NCBI GenBank assembly: GCA_024809215.1
Contig: JANUBW010000007.1
Location: 186,001-250,000 of the forward strand
Source: Niastella sp. OAS944
GTDB lineage: Bacteria; Bacteroidota; Bacteroidia; Chitinophagales; Chitinophagaceae
Length of the DNA stretch: 64,000 bases
Direction of reading: 5' to 3'
Part shown: positions 25,447 through 35,140 of the stretch, piece after piece
How the letters are laid out: every line of letters starts with the position of its first letter
Numbering within the stretch: position 1 is the first letter of the stretch
The notes under the pieces: model-generated
Seen by the model: only the letters and a program-made list of their open reading frames with translations
Databases searched by the model: none
What the model was told of the DNA's origin: nothing
Program-made: the position numbers and the translations under genes

Positions 25447-26886
25447 ATGGCAACAGATAACAATAGGTTCCAGGCGATTATTGCGCATTGCAAAGAGTAC
25501 GGATTTATTTTCCAGTCCAGTGAAATTTATGATGGGCTCAGTGCCGTATATGACTACGGCCAGTGGGGTAGCGAGCTCAAGAAAAATATTCGCGACTATT
25601 GGTGGAAGAGCATGACACAAATGCATGAGAACATTGTGGGTATTGATGCGGCCATTTTTATGCATCCTACAACCTGGAAGGCCAGCGGGCACGTTGATAA
25701 TTTCAGCGATCCCATGATCGATAATAAAGACAGCAAAAAGCGTTACCGCGTTGATCACCTTATTGAAGCAAAGGCCGATGAGCTTGAAAAAGAAGGTAAA
25801 AAAGCCGAAGGCGACGCCCTGTTGGCTGAAATGGATAAGTTATTGGCTGCCAATGATTATGAAGGTTTAAAAAAGCTCATTGAAGATACTAAGATCAAAT
25901 GTAGCGTTAGCGGCACCGGCAACTGGACCGATGTTCGTCAGTTCAACCTGATGTTCAGCACCCAGTTGGGCAGCGTATCGGAAGAAGCCAGCGAAATTTA
26001 CCTGCGGCCCGAAACTGCCCAGGGTATCTTTGTGAACTTCCTGAACGTGCAAAAAACCGGTCGTATGAAAATACCTTTTGGTATTGCCCAAACCGGTAAG
26101 GCTTTCCGTAACGAAATAGTTGCCCGGCAGTTCATTTTCCGCATGCGCGAATTTGAACAAATGGAAATGCAGTTCTTTATTCGTCCCGGCTCACAAAAAG
26201 AGTGGTACGAATACTGGAAAGAAGAACGTATGAAATGGCACCTGAGCCTGGGAATTCCCAAAGAGAAGTTTCGCTTTCACGACCACGTTAAGCTTGCTCA
26301 CTATGCCGATGCGGCCTGCGATATAGAATATGAATTCCCTATCGGTTTTAAAGAACTGGAAGGTATTCACTCCCGTACAGACTTCGATTTGAAAAATCAT
26401 CAGCTGTATAGTAAAAAGAAAATGCAGTACTTTGATCCGGAGATCAATCAAAACTACATTCCTTATGTAGTGGAAACCTCTGTGGGACTCGATAGAACGT
26501 TTATGATGATCATGAGCGAAGCTTATACTGAAGAAGATCTGAGTACCGCCGAAAAGCAGGATAGCCGCGTAGTATTGAAGCTGCCGCCAAAACTGGCGCC
26601 TATTAAATTAGCAGTTCTGCCTTTGTTAAAGAAAGATGGCTTACCTGAAGTAGCACGCGAGATCATGAATACCTGCAAATCTTCTTTCAAGTGTTTTTAT
26701 GAAGAAAAAGACGCTATTGGAAGACGTTATCGTCGTATGGACGCAATTGGTACTCCTTTCTGCGTAACCATTGACCATCAGACCAAAGAAGACGGAACCG
26801 TGACCATCAGGCACCGCGATTCAATGCAACAGGAACGTATATCTGCTAGTCAGGTAAGGGAATTTGTTGAGAAACACTTAATTTAA
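25447..26886 (+). CDS. glyS: Glycine--tRNA ligase (class II, dimeric type)
   Basis: The 479-residue protein is the eukaryote/archaea-like dimeric GlyRS used by many Bacteroidota. It opens with the motif-1 region (GFIFQSSEIYDGL, YDYGQWGSELKKN). LRPETAQGIFVNF and FRNEIVARQFIFRMREFEQMEMQFF form motif 2, and VVETSVGLDRTFM forms motif 3. The C-terminal anticodon-binding domain (LKLPPKLAPIKLAVLPL, RRYRRMDAIGTPFCVTID) completes it. It charges tRNA-Gly. ATG at 25447 follows a TATATTTG box by 7 bases. Confidence 0.96.
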   Translation: MATDNNRFQAIIAHCKEYGFIFQSSEIYDGLSAVYDYGQWGSELKKNIRDYWWKSMTQMHENIVGIDAAIFMHPTTWKASGHVDNFSDPMIDNKDSKKRYRVDHLIEAKADELEKEGKKAEGDALLAEMDKLLAANDYEGLKKLIEDTKIKCSVSGTGNWTDVRQFNLMFSTQLGSVSEEASEIYLRPETAQGIFVNFLNVQKTGRMKIPFGIAQTGKAFRNEIVARQFIFRMREFEQMEMQFFIRPGSQKEWYEYWKEERMKWHLSLGIPKEKFRFHDHVKLAHYADAACDIEYEFPIGFKELEGIHSRTDFDLKNHQLYSKKKMQYFDPEINQNYIPYVVETSVGLDRTFMMIMSEAYTEEDLSTAEKQDSRVVLKLPPKLAPIKLAVLPLLKKDGLPEVAREIMNTCKSSFKCFYEEKDAIGRRYRRMDAIGTPFCVTIDHQTKEDGTVTIRHRDSMQQERISASQVREFVEKHLI

Positions 26887-27011
26887 AACTGAATAGATAT
26901 TCGAATAAATTATATGTTTGTATCGGATATCTACTCTTTTTAATTATACTGAACATTTCTATTTTGTACAGACCTTAAAACAACCTGAGTCAACAACATG
27001 GAGGCTAGCCT

Positions 27012-27293
27012 ATGTTATTAATTAAACTAACACTCGACCTATCGGTAGTGATAGGCATTTCGGTTGCCACTTTTTTAATTGGATTTCTTTCCCGAAGCGC
27101 CCAATTGAAAAAATACAAGAAACGCGTAGGAGAAGTGGAATGTGACATGATGGCCAATCACGCAGAGATTCTTGAATTACAGAAAGAAAAACTGCAATTG
27201 GAGGAAAAATTGAAAGACACATCAAACATTCCGGTTATTCCAATCAACGTAAAAGAAGAAAAGTTACAGGATAAATCAGCCATAAAGAAATAA
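27012..27293 (+). CDS. Small single-pass membrane coiled-coil protein
   Basis: The 93-residue product has one N-terminal membrane helix (LLIKLTLDLSVVIGISVATFLIGFL). A charged coiled-coil follows (KKYKKRVGEVECDM ... AEILELQKEKLQLEEKLKD) and then a Lys-rich tail. This resembles small LapA-like or septum-type anchors in outline only; I do not recognise the family. It is monocistronic, 125 bases after glyS. An open frame of this composition with a sensible start (ATG at 27012) is likely real. Confidence 0.7.
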   Translation: MLLIKLTLDLSVVIGISVATFLIGFLSRSAQLKKYKKRVGEVECDMMANHAEILELQKEKLQLEEKLKDTSNIPVIPINVKEEKLQDKSAIKK

Positions 27294-27444
27294 CCCATCC
27301 TGTCTGCTAAGAGCACCCCTGTTTTGTTTTTTATCTCCTTTGTCCGGCACTATTTTAACAGAATCCAACCAATATATCCCAAATAATTCTCAGGAAAACA
27401 TCGACTACTTATCGGTGTAAAGGCTAATTATTTGCTCAGGCGGT

Positions 27445-28212
27445 TTAACCATACAGCTCCTGATGAATGACTTTGCGGTCGTACCCCAGCGCCTGTATGC
27501 GAACTTTTGCCTCATCTATCATATTCTTCCAGCCGCATAAATAAAAATAGGCTGGTTTTAATGAATTGGCATCGGCTGTAACGCTCTGGGGGCGGTTGGA
27601 GCGGCAAATTTCTTCATAAATAGCATGTACGTAACCGGTACGTATTAGATGGTCATGGTTTTCGGGAACTTCCCTTGAATAGGTAGGTATATATTGAAAG
27701 CTGGTTACTTTTTCTGATAATTCTTTTAGCTCCTGTCCATACAAACCATCGGTTAATTTTCTGCAGCCGAAAATGAGGTAAATATTCTGGTGGTTGATAT
27801 TATGGTTAAAAATATGATGTGCCATTGACCTAAACGGGGCAATACCCGTACCGGTACAAATAAAGAAAAGATCGCGGTCAATAGGTTCGGGCAGGGTGAA
27901 TTTACCCAGCGGGCCGCGAAAAGTGAGCGAATCCCCTTCTTTTATTTCATTAAAAAGCCAGGTGGTGCCGGCGCCCCCTTCCAGTAAAACAATTACCAGT
28001 TCAAATACATTAGAACCATCGGGCCACGATGCAATGGAGTAGCTGCGCTGCCGCTTGGCTGGCTTGTCAGAAATGGGAAGGTCGAGCGTAACAAATTGAC
28101 CGGGTTCAAATTCAAACGAACTTACTTCTGGTATTTCTATCCAATACCGCCGGGTATTATTAGTTTCATTAACAATGCGTATCACCTTACCGGTTTGCCA
28201 GGGCTGTATCAT
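27445..28212 (-). CDS. FAD-binding oxidoreductase, ferredoxin-NADP reductase type
   Basis: The 255-residue protein has an FAD domain with RQRSYSIASWP (the RxYS flavin motif) and a NAD(P) domain with FICTGTGIAPFRSMAHHI and YFYLCGWKNMIDEAKVRI. There is no 2Fe-2S domain, so it needs a separate electron partner. It is cytosolic, of normal length (about 250), and monocistronic. The start ATG is at 28212. The partner and pathway are not visible in the neighbourhood. Confidence 0.85.
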   Translation of the reverse strand: MIQPWQTGKVIRIVNETNNTRRYWIEIPEVSSFEFEPGQFVTLDLPISDKPAKRQRSYSIASWPDGSNVFELVIVLLEGGAGTTWLFNEIKEGDSLTFRGPLGKFTLPEPIDRDLFFICTGTGIAPFRSMAHHIFNHNINHQNIYLIFGCRKLTDGLYGQELKELSEKVTSFQYIPTYSREVPENHDHLIRTGYVHAIYEEICRSNRPQSVTADANSLKPAYFYLCGWKNMIDEAKVRIQALGYDRKVIHQELYG

Positions 28213-28330
28213 ATGGTTTGCAATTATTAGTAACTGTACTTAAGTTACTCGATTTAAGGCCGCTGGCAAAATTGGATTCCGAAGTCAGAAGCCTAAAGTC
28301 AGAGGTCTAAACTCTGTAACCTGCAACCAC

Positions 28331-28411
28331 TTGTATTTCCCGGCAACTGGTATCCGGTAACTGGTAGTCTTTTTGTATTTCCCTGCAACCTGAACCTTGT
28401 AACCTGTAAGC
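28331..28411. repeat. Two anchored four-heptad runs in tandem
   Basis: TTGTATTTCCC occurs twice, at 28331-28341 and 28373-28383. Each copy is directly followed by four heptads: GGYAACT-type after the first and TGTAACC-type after the second. This tandem pair gives the clearest view of the anchor-plus-four-units rule. Nearby 28285-28330 carries looser AACCTGCAACC-like bases. Confidence 0.85.
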
Positions 28412-28456
28412 CCAAGCCTGCCTGCCAATTGTAGCGAGCCCGAATGGGAGCCTACC

Positions 28457-28488
28457 TTGTCAACTCGTCAACTTGTTAACTCGTCAAC
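28457..28488. repeat. Four-octad run upstream of mfd
   Basis: Four contiguous octads of the type TYGTCAAC (one TTGTTAAC) are preceded by GGGAGCCTA. The same GGGAGCCTA plus octads recurs at 35278-35323. Confidence 0.8.
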
Positions 28489-28503
28489 TAACCCGTATCT
28501 TTG
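28473..28503 (+). promoter_or_regulatory. Promoter of mfd
   Basis: TTG at 28473-28475 (third octad), 20 bases, then TATCTTTG at 28496-28503. The chosen mfd ATG is at 28512, 8 bases downstream, so the transcript is predicted to be nearly leaderless. Confidence 0.65.
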
Positions 28504-28511
28504 CGGCGCCG

Positions 28512-31500
28512 ATGAATTTGCAAGTGTTGCTCGACGCATATAAAAATAACCCCCGCCTTTTTCAATTGGCGGACAGGCTTTCTTTTGCCCAACCTCAGGG
28601 AATTTATTGTAAGAATCTGAATGGCAGTTCCCCAGCTTTTGTAATAAGTACCATTTTTCAGCACGATGCCTGCAGCCAGCTCAATCACGTAATTGTATGT
28701 GAAGACGCCGAAGCGGCAGCCTACATGCATAATTCGCTGGAAAATCTTACCAATGCCCTGAACTTCTTTTTCTTCCCAACCTCATTTAAGAACCGCAAGA
28801 ATTTCCGGTTGCTCAATTCTTCGCACGTAATGTTGCGAACCGAAGCGCTTACCCGGTTTTCTTCACCCATGGCCGGCAGCAACCGTGTGGGGGCCCTGGT
28901 AACTTATCCCGAGGCTTTGTTCGAAAAAGTAGTATTGCCAAAAACACTGGCGGGAAATATCATTTATTTAAAGTCGGGCGACTCAATTGATGTAAATGCC
29001 CTGTTGGCGCAATTGGTAGAGTACGGTTTTTCAACAACCGATTTTGTTTACGAGCCGGGGCAGTTTGCTTTGCGGGGCGGCATCCTTGATATTTATTCGT
29101 TCGGAAATGAGAAACCCTACCGGGTTGAGCTGTTTGGCAATGATGTTGATTCCATTCGCATTTTCGATCCCGAAACCCAGTTAAGTGAACGGAAATTATT
29201 ACAGGTAAGCATTATACCCAACGTGGAAACGCAGTTTGATGAAGATGCCAAGATATCCCTGTTTGAGTTTCTACCTGAAAATACGGTTTACTGGTTTCAG
29301 GACTGGGAGCTTACCAAAGAAAGACTGTTGACCCAGGAAGAAGACCTGCACCTGTTTATGGAAATGCAGGCCAACAATACAGTGCCCAGGGAAACTGCCG
29401 AAGAAGATGATAAAACAATAAAGGTTTCTTTAAAGGTCGATGAATTCATTACCGGCGGTTCACTAAAAAAAGAGCTGGCCAACAGGCACGTTGTAGAGTT
29501 TGGCTATTCATCAGGATTTATTACAGATAGCGAGCCCACTAACCATGCACCAATCACCATTGACTTTAATACAAAGAACCAGCCTGCTTTCAATCGCCAG
29601 TTCGACCTGCTGATAAAAGATCTGAAACAATGGGAGGCTAAGAAATTCAGCTTGTATTTGTTTGCTGAAAATCCACGCCAGTTAGAACGGTTGAACAGCA
29701 TTTTCGAAGATTTAAAAGCCGGCATACAGTTCACCCCGGTGCCTACATCAATACACGAAGGGTTTATTGATGAAGACCTGAAAGTGATCTGTTATACCGA
29801 CCACCAGATATTTCAACGTTATCATAAATACAAGGTAAAGCAGGCCTATAATAAGAACAAGGCCATTACCCTGCGCACCCTGCGCGAATTGCAACCAGGC
29901 GATTACGTTACCCATATAGATCATGGGGTAGGCGTATACAGCGGTTTGCAAAAGTTAGAGTCGAACGGCAAATTGCAGGAGGCCGTGCGTATAATTTACA
30001 AAGACAGCGACATTCTGTATGTGAACATTAACTCGCTGCATAAAATATCGAAGTATACCGGTAAAGAAGGTAGCATACCCAAGGTAAATAAGCTGGGTAG
30101 TGAGGCCTGGAACAAGCTGAAAGAAAAAACCAAGAACAAGGTTAAGGAAATTGCCTTTGATCTTATTACCCTGTATGCCCAGCGTAAAGCCCAGCAAGGT
30201 TTTCAGCATGCGCCCGACAACTATATGCAAACCGAGTTGGAAGCTTCATTTATTTATGAAGACACACCCGACCAAAGTAAAGCTACCGGCGATGTAAAGA
30301 AGGATATGGAATCGCCCTCACCCATGGACCGCCTGGTATGTGGTGATGTTGGTTTTGGAAAAACGGAGATCGCTATACGGGCTGCATTCAAAAGTTGTTG
30401 CGATGGCAAACAGGCCGCTGTACTGGTGCCTACTACCATTTTGGCCTTTCAGCACTATAAAACCTTTAGCGAGCGCTTAAAAGATTTTCCCGTAACAGTT
30501 GATTATGTGAACAGGTTTAAATCGGCCAAAGAGAAAAAGGAAACTTTAAAAAAGCTTGAAGAAGGGAAAATTGATATTATCATTGGAACCCATGCCCTGT
30601 TAGGGAAGGATGTAAAATATAAAGACCTGGGTATTTTGGTTATTGACGAAGAGCAGAAGTTTGGTGTGGCCCATAAAGAAAAGATCAAGACCCTGCGTAC
30701 CAATGTAGACTGTTTAACTTTAACGGCAACGCCTATACCCCGAACATTACAGTTCAGTTTAATGGGCGCCCGCGACCTTAGTATTATCAATACGCCGCCC
30801 CCAAACAGGCAGCCTATACAAACCGAAGTACAGGTATTTAACCAGGACTTTATTCGCGATTCTATTTATTTTGAAACAGAAAGAGGCGGGCAGGTATTCT
30901 TTATTCACAACCGGGTGCAGGGCCTCAGCGAAATGGCCGCACTTATTCAGGGGTTGTGTCCCGACCTAAGTATAGGGTTTGCCCATGGCCAGCTCGAAGG
31001 GCATATTTTGGAAGAACGTATTCTCGACTTTATTGATAAAAAGTACGATGTGCTTATTTGTACCAATATTGTCGAAAGCGGCGTAGATATTCCAAACGTA
31101 AATACCATCATTATCAACAACGCCCATCACTTTGGTTTAAGTGACCTGCACCAGTTGCGCGGCCGGGTAGGGCGAAGCAATAAAAAGGCTTTCTGTTATT
31201 TGCTGGCGCCGCCAATGAGCACCCTGCCACCCGATTCAAGAAAGCGTTTACAAACATTAGAGCAGCATAGTGAGCTGGGCAGTGGCTTCCAGATAGCCAT
31301 GCGCGACCTGGATATACGTGGTGCCGGTAACCTGCTGGGTGGTGAGCAAAGCGGCTTTATGGCCGAAATTGGTTTTGAAATGTACCAGAAGGTACTGGAA
31401 GAAGCCATTAAGGAACTTAAACGAACCAAGTTCCGCGAATTATTTAAGGCAGAAATTTCTAAACAGGAAGACTTTGTACAGGATTGTACCATTGATACCG

Positions 31501-31955
31501 ATTTAGAAATACTGATACCTGATAGTTATGTAGAAAGTATCACCGAGCGGTTGACGTTATACACCCGCCTCGATAATTGTGATAACGAAGAAGAGTTGCA
31601 GGCCTTTGCTCTTGAGCTGGCCGACCGCTTTGGTCCTATACCACAACAGGTAGAAGACCTGTTCGATACCGTAAGATGTCGCAGGCTGGCAGTAGAGTTG
31701 GGTTTTGAAAAAATGCTGCTGAAAGACGAAACGTTGAAATGTTATTTTATAAACAAGGCCGATTCGCCATACTTTGAATCGCCCATATTCCATAATATAC
31801 TTACGTTCATACAAACGCAAACCAATAAAGCCCGCTTAAAACAGAACGGTAAATTATTTATGCTGGTGGTTGAAGATATGGGCACCATGCAAAAGATGGT
31901 AAGGTTCCTGGCAAAGATGCAGGAATTTGTAACCAGTCAGGAAGCTACAGCATAA
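28512..31955 (+). CDS. mfd: Transcription-repair coupling factor
   Basis: The 1147-residue protein has the Mfd layout. N-terminal UvrB-like domains (YLKSGDSIDVNALLAQL, ALRGGILDIYSFG) are followed by the RNA-polymerase-interacting domain near 470-540 (PGDYVTHIDHGVGVYSGL). The RecG-like translocase has Walker A GDVGFGKTE, DEEQKFG as motif II, and TATPIPRTL; a TRG region (LHQLRGRVGRS) and a C-terminal UvrA-contact domain complete it. It removes stalled RNA polymerase and recruits UvrA. I chose ATG at 28512 (MNLQVLLDAYK); an upstream start at 28473 would lie in the promoter. Confidence 0.96.
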   Translation: MNLQVLLDAYKNNPRLFQLADRLSFAQPQGIYCKNLNGSSPAFVISTIFQHDACSQLNHVIVCEDAEAAAYMHNSLENLTNALNFFFFPTSFKNRKNFRLLNSSHVMLRTEALTRFSSPMAGSNRVGALVTYPEALFEKVVLPKTLAGNIIYLKSGDSIDVNALLAQLVEYGFSTTDFVYEPGQFALRGGILDIYSFGNEKPYRVELFGNDVDSIRIFDPETQLSERKLLQVSIIPNVETQFDEDAKISLFEFLPENTVYWFQDWELTKERLLTQEEDLHLFMEMQANNTVPRETAEEDDKTIKVSLKVDEFITGGSLKKELANRHVVEFGYSSGFITDSEPTNHAPITIDFNTKNQPAFNRQFDLLIKDLKQWEAKKFSLYLFAENPRQLERLNSIFEDLKAGIQFTPVPTSIHEGFIDEDLKVICYTDHQIFQRYHKYKVKQAYNKNKAITLRTLRELQPGDYVTHIDHGVGVYSGLQKLESNGKLQEAVRIIYKDSDILYVNINSLHKISKYTGKEGSIPKVNKLGSEAWNKLKEKTKNKVKEIAFDLITLYAQRKAQQGFQHAPDNYMQTELEASFIYEDTPDQSKATGDVKKDMESPSPMDRLVCGDVGFGKTEIAIRAAFKSCCDGKQAAVLVPTTILAFQHYKTFSERLKDFPVTVDYVNRFKSAKEKKETLKKLEEGKIDIIIGTHALLGKDVKYKDLGILVIDEEQKFGVAHKEKIKTLRTNVDCLTLTATPIPRTLQFSLMGARDLSIINTPPPNRQPIQTEVQVFNQDFIRDSIYFETERGGQVFFIHNRVQGLSEMAALIQGLCPDLSIGFAHGQLEGHILEERILDFIDKKYDVLICTNIVESGVDIPNVNTIIINNAHHFGLSDLHQLRGRVGRSNKKAFCYLLAPPMSTLPPDSRKRLQTLEQHSELGSGFQIAMRDLDIRGAGNLLGGEQSGFMAEIGFEMYQKVLEEAIKELKRTKFRELFKAEISKQEDFVQDCTIDTDLEILIPDSYVESITERLTLYTRLDNCDNEEELQAFALELADRFGPIPQQVEDLFDTVRCRRLAVELGFEKMLLKDETLKCYFINKADSPYFESPIFHNILTFIQTQTNKARLKQNGKLFMLVVEDMGTMQKMVRFLAKMQEFVTSQEATA

Positions 31956-32009
31956 GCGCTGTTACTACCGCGATAGCATTAAATCTACATTAGGATTCAA
32001 TTAAAAAAC

Positions 32010-32438
32010 TTACAGCGCCTTCTCCATGGTGAAGTGGGGGATGGTAACTTCTTCAAACTCCTGGCCGCAAACCCGGTAGCCAAGTTTCTCATAAAAACCT
32101 ACAGCCGTTTTACGGGCATGCATAGTTATTTTTAGGAAGCCGCGATCGCGGGCAATGTTTTCGGCAAACTGCATAAGGGCGCGGCCAATGCCTTTTCCCT
32201 GCAGGTTATTTAATACAGCCATTTGGCGCAGGCGCACCGAGCTGGGGTCTTCTTTTATGAGCATACAGCAGCCCAACATTTTTTCTTCTTCAAAAGCGCC
32301 AATTAAGATCTCCTCTTTTTCTTTTTCCAGCTCTTCAGGGGTAAATTGTAGCCCTAATGGCCTGCGTAAAATATCATTACGCAGTTGAACCATTTGCTGG
32401 TACTCGCGGGAACCGTGATCTATTATTTTTAAAGCCAT
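32010..32438 (-). CDS. GNAT family N-acetyltransferase
   Basis: The 142-residue product shows the GNAT core: VRLRQMAVLNNLQGKGIGRALMQFAENIARDRGF, containing the acetyl-CoA loop QGKGIG, then MHARKTAVGFYEKLGYRVCG. The ElaA/PhnO-like N-terminus (REYQQMVQLRNDILRRPLG) fits this group. The substrate is unknown. Start is ATG at 32438 (MALKIIDHG); the frame extends to 32465 but the extra residues look unconserved. It is convergent with mfd, and the 54-base gap holds no clear terminator. Confidence 0.85.
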   Translation of the reverse strand: MALKIIDHGSREYQQMVQLRNDILRRPLGLQFTPEELEKEKEEILIGAFEEEKMLGCCMLIKEDPSSVRLRQMAVLNNLQGKGIGRALMQFAENIARDRGFLKITMHARKTAVGFYEKLGYRVCGQEFEEVTIPHFTMEKAL

Positions 32439-32650
32439 GCCTGCTAATTGGGTAGTGCGCTGCAATATAATGATTTACCGTTTATCAGCCCCCATTAAGC
32501 CGTTGAAAAATAAACGGGCCTGTAATGCATAAAAAGGATATGTTTACCGTTTAAGGGGCCGGCTGGTGAAACCGGGGGTAGGGCCGGATGGTACTACAAA
32601 ATCGGTAAATCACAAAATATTAACAAGATTAATTAAAAACCAGCCTTTTA

Positions 32651-32679
32651 TTGTCATTATTCCAAAATCTATATTTTTG
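32651..32679 (+). promoter_or_regulatory. Promoter of acpP
   Basis: TTG at 32651-32653, spacer 18, and TATTTTTG at 32672-32679 match the Bacteroidota consensus TTG-N19-TAnnTTTG closely. A leader of about 20 bases precedes the ATG at 32704. Confidence 0.7.
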
Positions 32680-32703
32680 CAGCCGTAACTAAACTTTACA
32701 AAA

Positions 32704-32940
32704 ATGTCAGACATCGCAACAAGAGTTAAAAAGATCATTGTTGATAAGCTTGGTGTAGAAGAAGCAGAGGTTACCAATGAAGCTTCTTTCACTAATGATT
32801 TAGGTGCCGATTCTCTCGACACCGTAGAATTAATAATGGAATTTGAAAAGGAGTTCAATATTTCCATCCCTGATGAACAGGCCGAAACAATTACCACTGT
32901 TGGCCAGGCTGTTGCTTACTTAGAAGAGCATGCTAAGTAA
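32704..32940 (+). CDS. acpP: Acyl carrier protein
   Basis: The 78-residue acidic protein has the phosphopantetheine attachment motif GADSLDTVE with Ser37, and the usual [20 protein letters not shown] helix. It carries acyl chains for fatty acid synthesis. It is followed by fabF after a gap of about 100 bases. A good TTG/TATTTTTG promoter precedes it. Confidence 0.97.
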   Translation: MSDIATRVKKIIVDKLGVEEAEVTNEASFTNDLGADSLDTVELIMEFEKEFNISIPDEQAETITTVGQAVAYLEEHAK

Positions 32941-33044
32941 TTTGAATACTGTAGATCAGGTGCAATAAATTAAATCCGCTTTCGATAGCTGGGCGCATGC
33001 TGCGAAAGCGGATTTCCTTACTTAAACTCCCACAGGCAAGAGCT

Positions 33045-34298
33045 ATGCAATTGAAAAGAGTTGTTGTGACCGGAATTGGTGCCCTTACGCCAATCGGCAA
33101 TAATTTACAAGAATATTGGAACGGACTCATTAATGGAGTATCCGGTGCCGACTTTATTACCCAGTTTGATGCCTCAAAATTCAAAACGCGCTTTGCCTGC
33201 GAGTTAAAGAATTTCGACCCGTTGAATTATCTCGACCGTAAGGAAGTAAAGAGGATCGACCGTTTTACCCAAACTGCTATCATTTCAAGTGACCAGGCAG
33301 TTGCCGACGCAGGCATTAATAAAGATAATGTCAACGTTGACCGGGTAGGGGTTGTATTCGCCAGCGGTATTGGTGGTTTAATTACCTTTCAGGAAGAAGT
33401 TATCAACTTTGCCAAAGGTGATGGAACTCCCCGTTATAATCCATTCTTCATTCCTAAAATGATATTGGATATAGCTGCAGGCCATATTTCCATGCGGCAT
33501 GGTTTTCGCGGTCCTAACTTTGCGGTGGTAAGTGCTTGTGCCTCTTCTACCAACGCCATCATGGATGCGTTTAACCTCATTAGGCTTAACAAGGCCGATA
33601 TCATTCTTACCGGTGGCGCCGAAAGCGTTATCAGTGAGGCTGGTGTAGGCGGTTTCAATGCCATGAAAGCCCTGAGCGAACGCAACGATGATCCCAAATC
33701 GGCCAGCCGTCCTTATGATAAGGAACGCGATGGCTTTGTAATGGGCGAAGGTTCAGGTGTATTGGTTTTAGAAGAACTGGAACATGCATTAGCCCGTGGC
33801 GCAAAAATTTATTGCGAAATAGCTGGTTGCGGTGCTACCGCCGATGCGCACCATATTACAGCTCCACATCCTGAAGGACTGGGCGCTAAAAACGTTATGA
33901 TGGTAGCTTTGGAAGAAGCCGGTATGAAACCCGAGGATATCGATTACATCAATACCCACGGTACTTCTACCCCCCTTGGCGATATAGCCGAAGTGAAAGC
34001 CATCGTTGATGTTTTTGGTGAACATGCTTTCAAATTGAATATAAGCTCAACCAAGTCCATGACGGGGCACTGCCTCGGTGCTGCTGGTGTAGTTGAAGCC
34101 ATAGCATGTATCCAAAGTGTGATACATGATATAGTTCCACCTACGATCAACCACTTTACCGACGACCCTGAATTGGATGCCCGTCTAAATTTCACCTTTG
34201 AAAAAGCCCAGCAGCGACCTGTACGAGCTGCATTAAGTAATACATTTGGGTTTGGAGGGCATAACGCCTGCGTGATAGTGAAAAAATTTCAAGCGTAA
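33045..34298 (+). CDS. fabF: Beta-ketoacyl-ACP synthase II
   Basis: The 417-residue KASII enzyme has the Cys-His-His triad: VVSACASSTN (Cys165), NTHGTSTPLGD and MTGHCLGAAG. The start MQLKRVVVTGIGALTPIGN is the classic FabF N-terminus, so ATG 33045 is chosen over the upstream in-frame start at 32997. It extends acyl-ACP by two carbons from malonyl-ACP. The order acpP-fabF-rnc is widely conserved. Confidence 0.97.
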   Translation: MQLKRVVVTGIGALTPIGNNLQEYWNGLINGVSGADFITQFDASKFKTRFACELKNFDPLNYLDRKEVKRIDRFTQTAIISSDQAVADAGINKDNVNVDRVGVVFASGIGGLITFQEEVINFAKGDGTPRYNPFFIPKMILDIAAGHISMRHGFRGPNFAVVSACASSTNAIMDAFNLIRLNKADIILTGGAESVISEAGVGGFNAMKALSERNDDPKSASRPYDKERDGFVMGEGSGVLVLEELEHALARGAKIYCEIAGCGATADAHHITAPHPEGLGAKNVMMVALEEAGMKPEDIDYINTHGTSTPLGDIAEVKAIVDVFGEHAFKLNISSTKSMTGHCLGAAGVVEAIACIQSVIHDIVPPTINHFTDDPELDARLNFTFEKAQQRPVRAALSNTFGFGGHNACVIVKKFQA

Positions 34299-34392
34299 TA
34301 GCTACGCTTTGAGTTGTTGAACTATAGAAATTTGATGGCTGCGGACTCCTGGCCCTATTAATGATTTTTTGGCTTAATGAAAAATTAGTAGA

Positions 34393-35136
34393 TTGACAAT
34401 TGTGGGAATCCTGGACCGCTTTTTAGGCAAAGAAGAGAATCTTTCTTTTAAAAAGAATCTGCGTAATGTACTGGGTTTTACACCCGGCAAGCTCGCATTA
34501 TATAAGGCTGCCCTTACCCATAGGTCGGTAAGGGATAGTGCAGATGAAAATAACGAACGGCTCGAATACCTCGGAGATGCAATACTCAGTGGGATCGTAG
34601 CCGATTTTCTTTTTAAAAAATATCCCTACAAAGAAGAAGGCTTCCTTACCGAAATGCGGTCTAAAATGGTGAACCGCAACAAGCTCAATGAAATTGCCAT
34701 TAAAATGGGCCTGAAGAAGATCACCTTCTACAATAAGTTCGATAACTCGCTTAAAATGAGCCAGATATTTGGCAACACACTCGAAGCGGTTGTAGGCGCC
34801 ATTTATCTCGACCGGGGGTTTAATAAAACCAAAGTATGGGTGTTTGAATGTATCATCATTCCCCATTTGTATATGGAAGACCTTGAGCTTCTCGAAATAA
34901 ACCACAAGAATAAACTGTACGGCTGGGCCAATAAGAACGGTAAAAACCTTGAGTTCGAAACCCTCGACGAACGTATTGAAGGCGGCCGCCGCCTGTTTAC
35001 CATTGGCGCCGTGGTTGATGGCGAACTACTAGCCGAAGGCAAAGCCTATAATAAGAAAGACGCCAGCCAAATAGCCGCCGCCATAGCCATAGATAAGCTG
35101 GGCTTGAATAAAACCGAAGCAGCTGAAGAAGAATAA
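34393..35136 (+). CDS. rnc: Ribonuclease III
   Basis: The 247-residue protein has the endonuclease signature NERLEYLGDAIL, the second active-site helix (TLEAVVGAIYLD) and a C-terminal double-stranded RNA-binding domain (LYGWANKNGKNLEFETLDE ... GEGKAY-like AEGKAYNKKDASQIAAAIAID). It processes rRNA and other structured RNAs. There is no in-frame ATG before the conserved region: the start is TTG at 34393 or GTG at 34402. This is the third gene of the acpP-fabF-rnc set. Confidence 0.95.
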   Translation: MTIVGILDRFLGKEENLSFKKNLRNVLGFTPGKLALYKAALTHRSVRDSADENNERLEYLGDAILSGIVADFLFKKYPYKEEGFLTEMRSKMVNRNKLNEIAIKMGLKKITFYNKFDNSLKMSQIFGNTLEAVVGAIYLDRGFNKTKVWVFECIIIPHLYMEDLELLEINHKNKLYGWANKNGKNLEFETLDERIEGGRRLFTIGAVVDGELLAEGKAYNKKDASQIAAAIAIDKLGLNKTEAAEEE

Positions 35137-35140
35137 CCAA

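Noticed and set aside
34378..34392. ATG at 34378 as the rnc start
   Set aside because: It is followed in frame by a stop (TAG) two codons later; the gene must start at TTG 34393 or GTG 34402.
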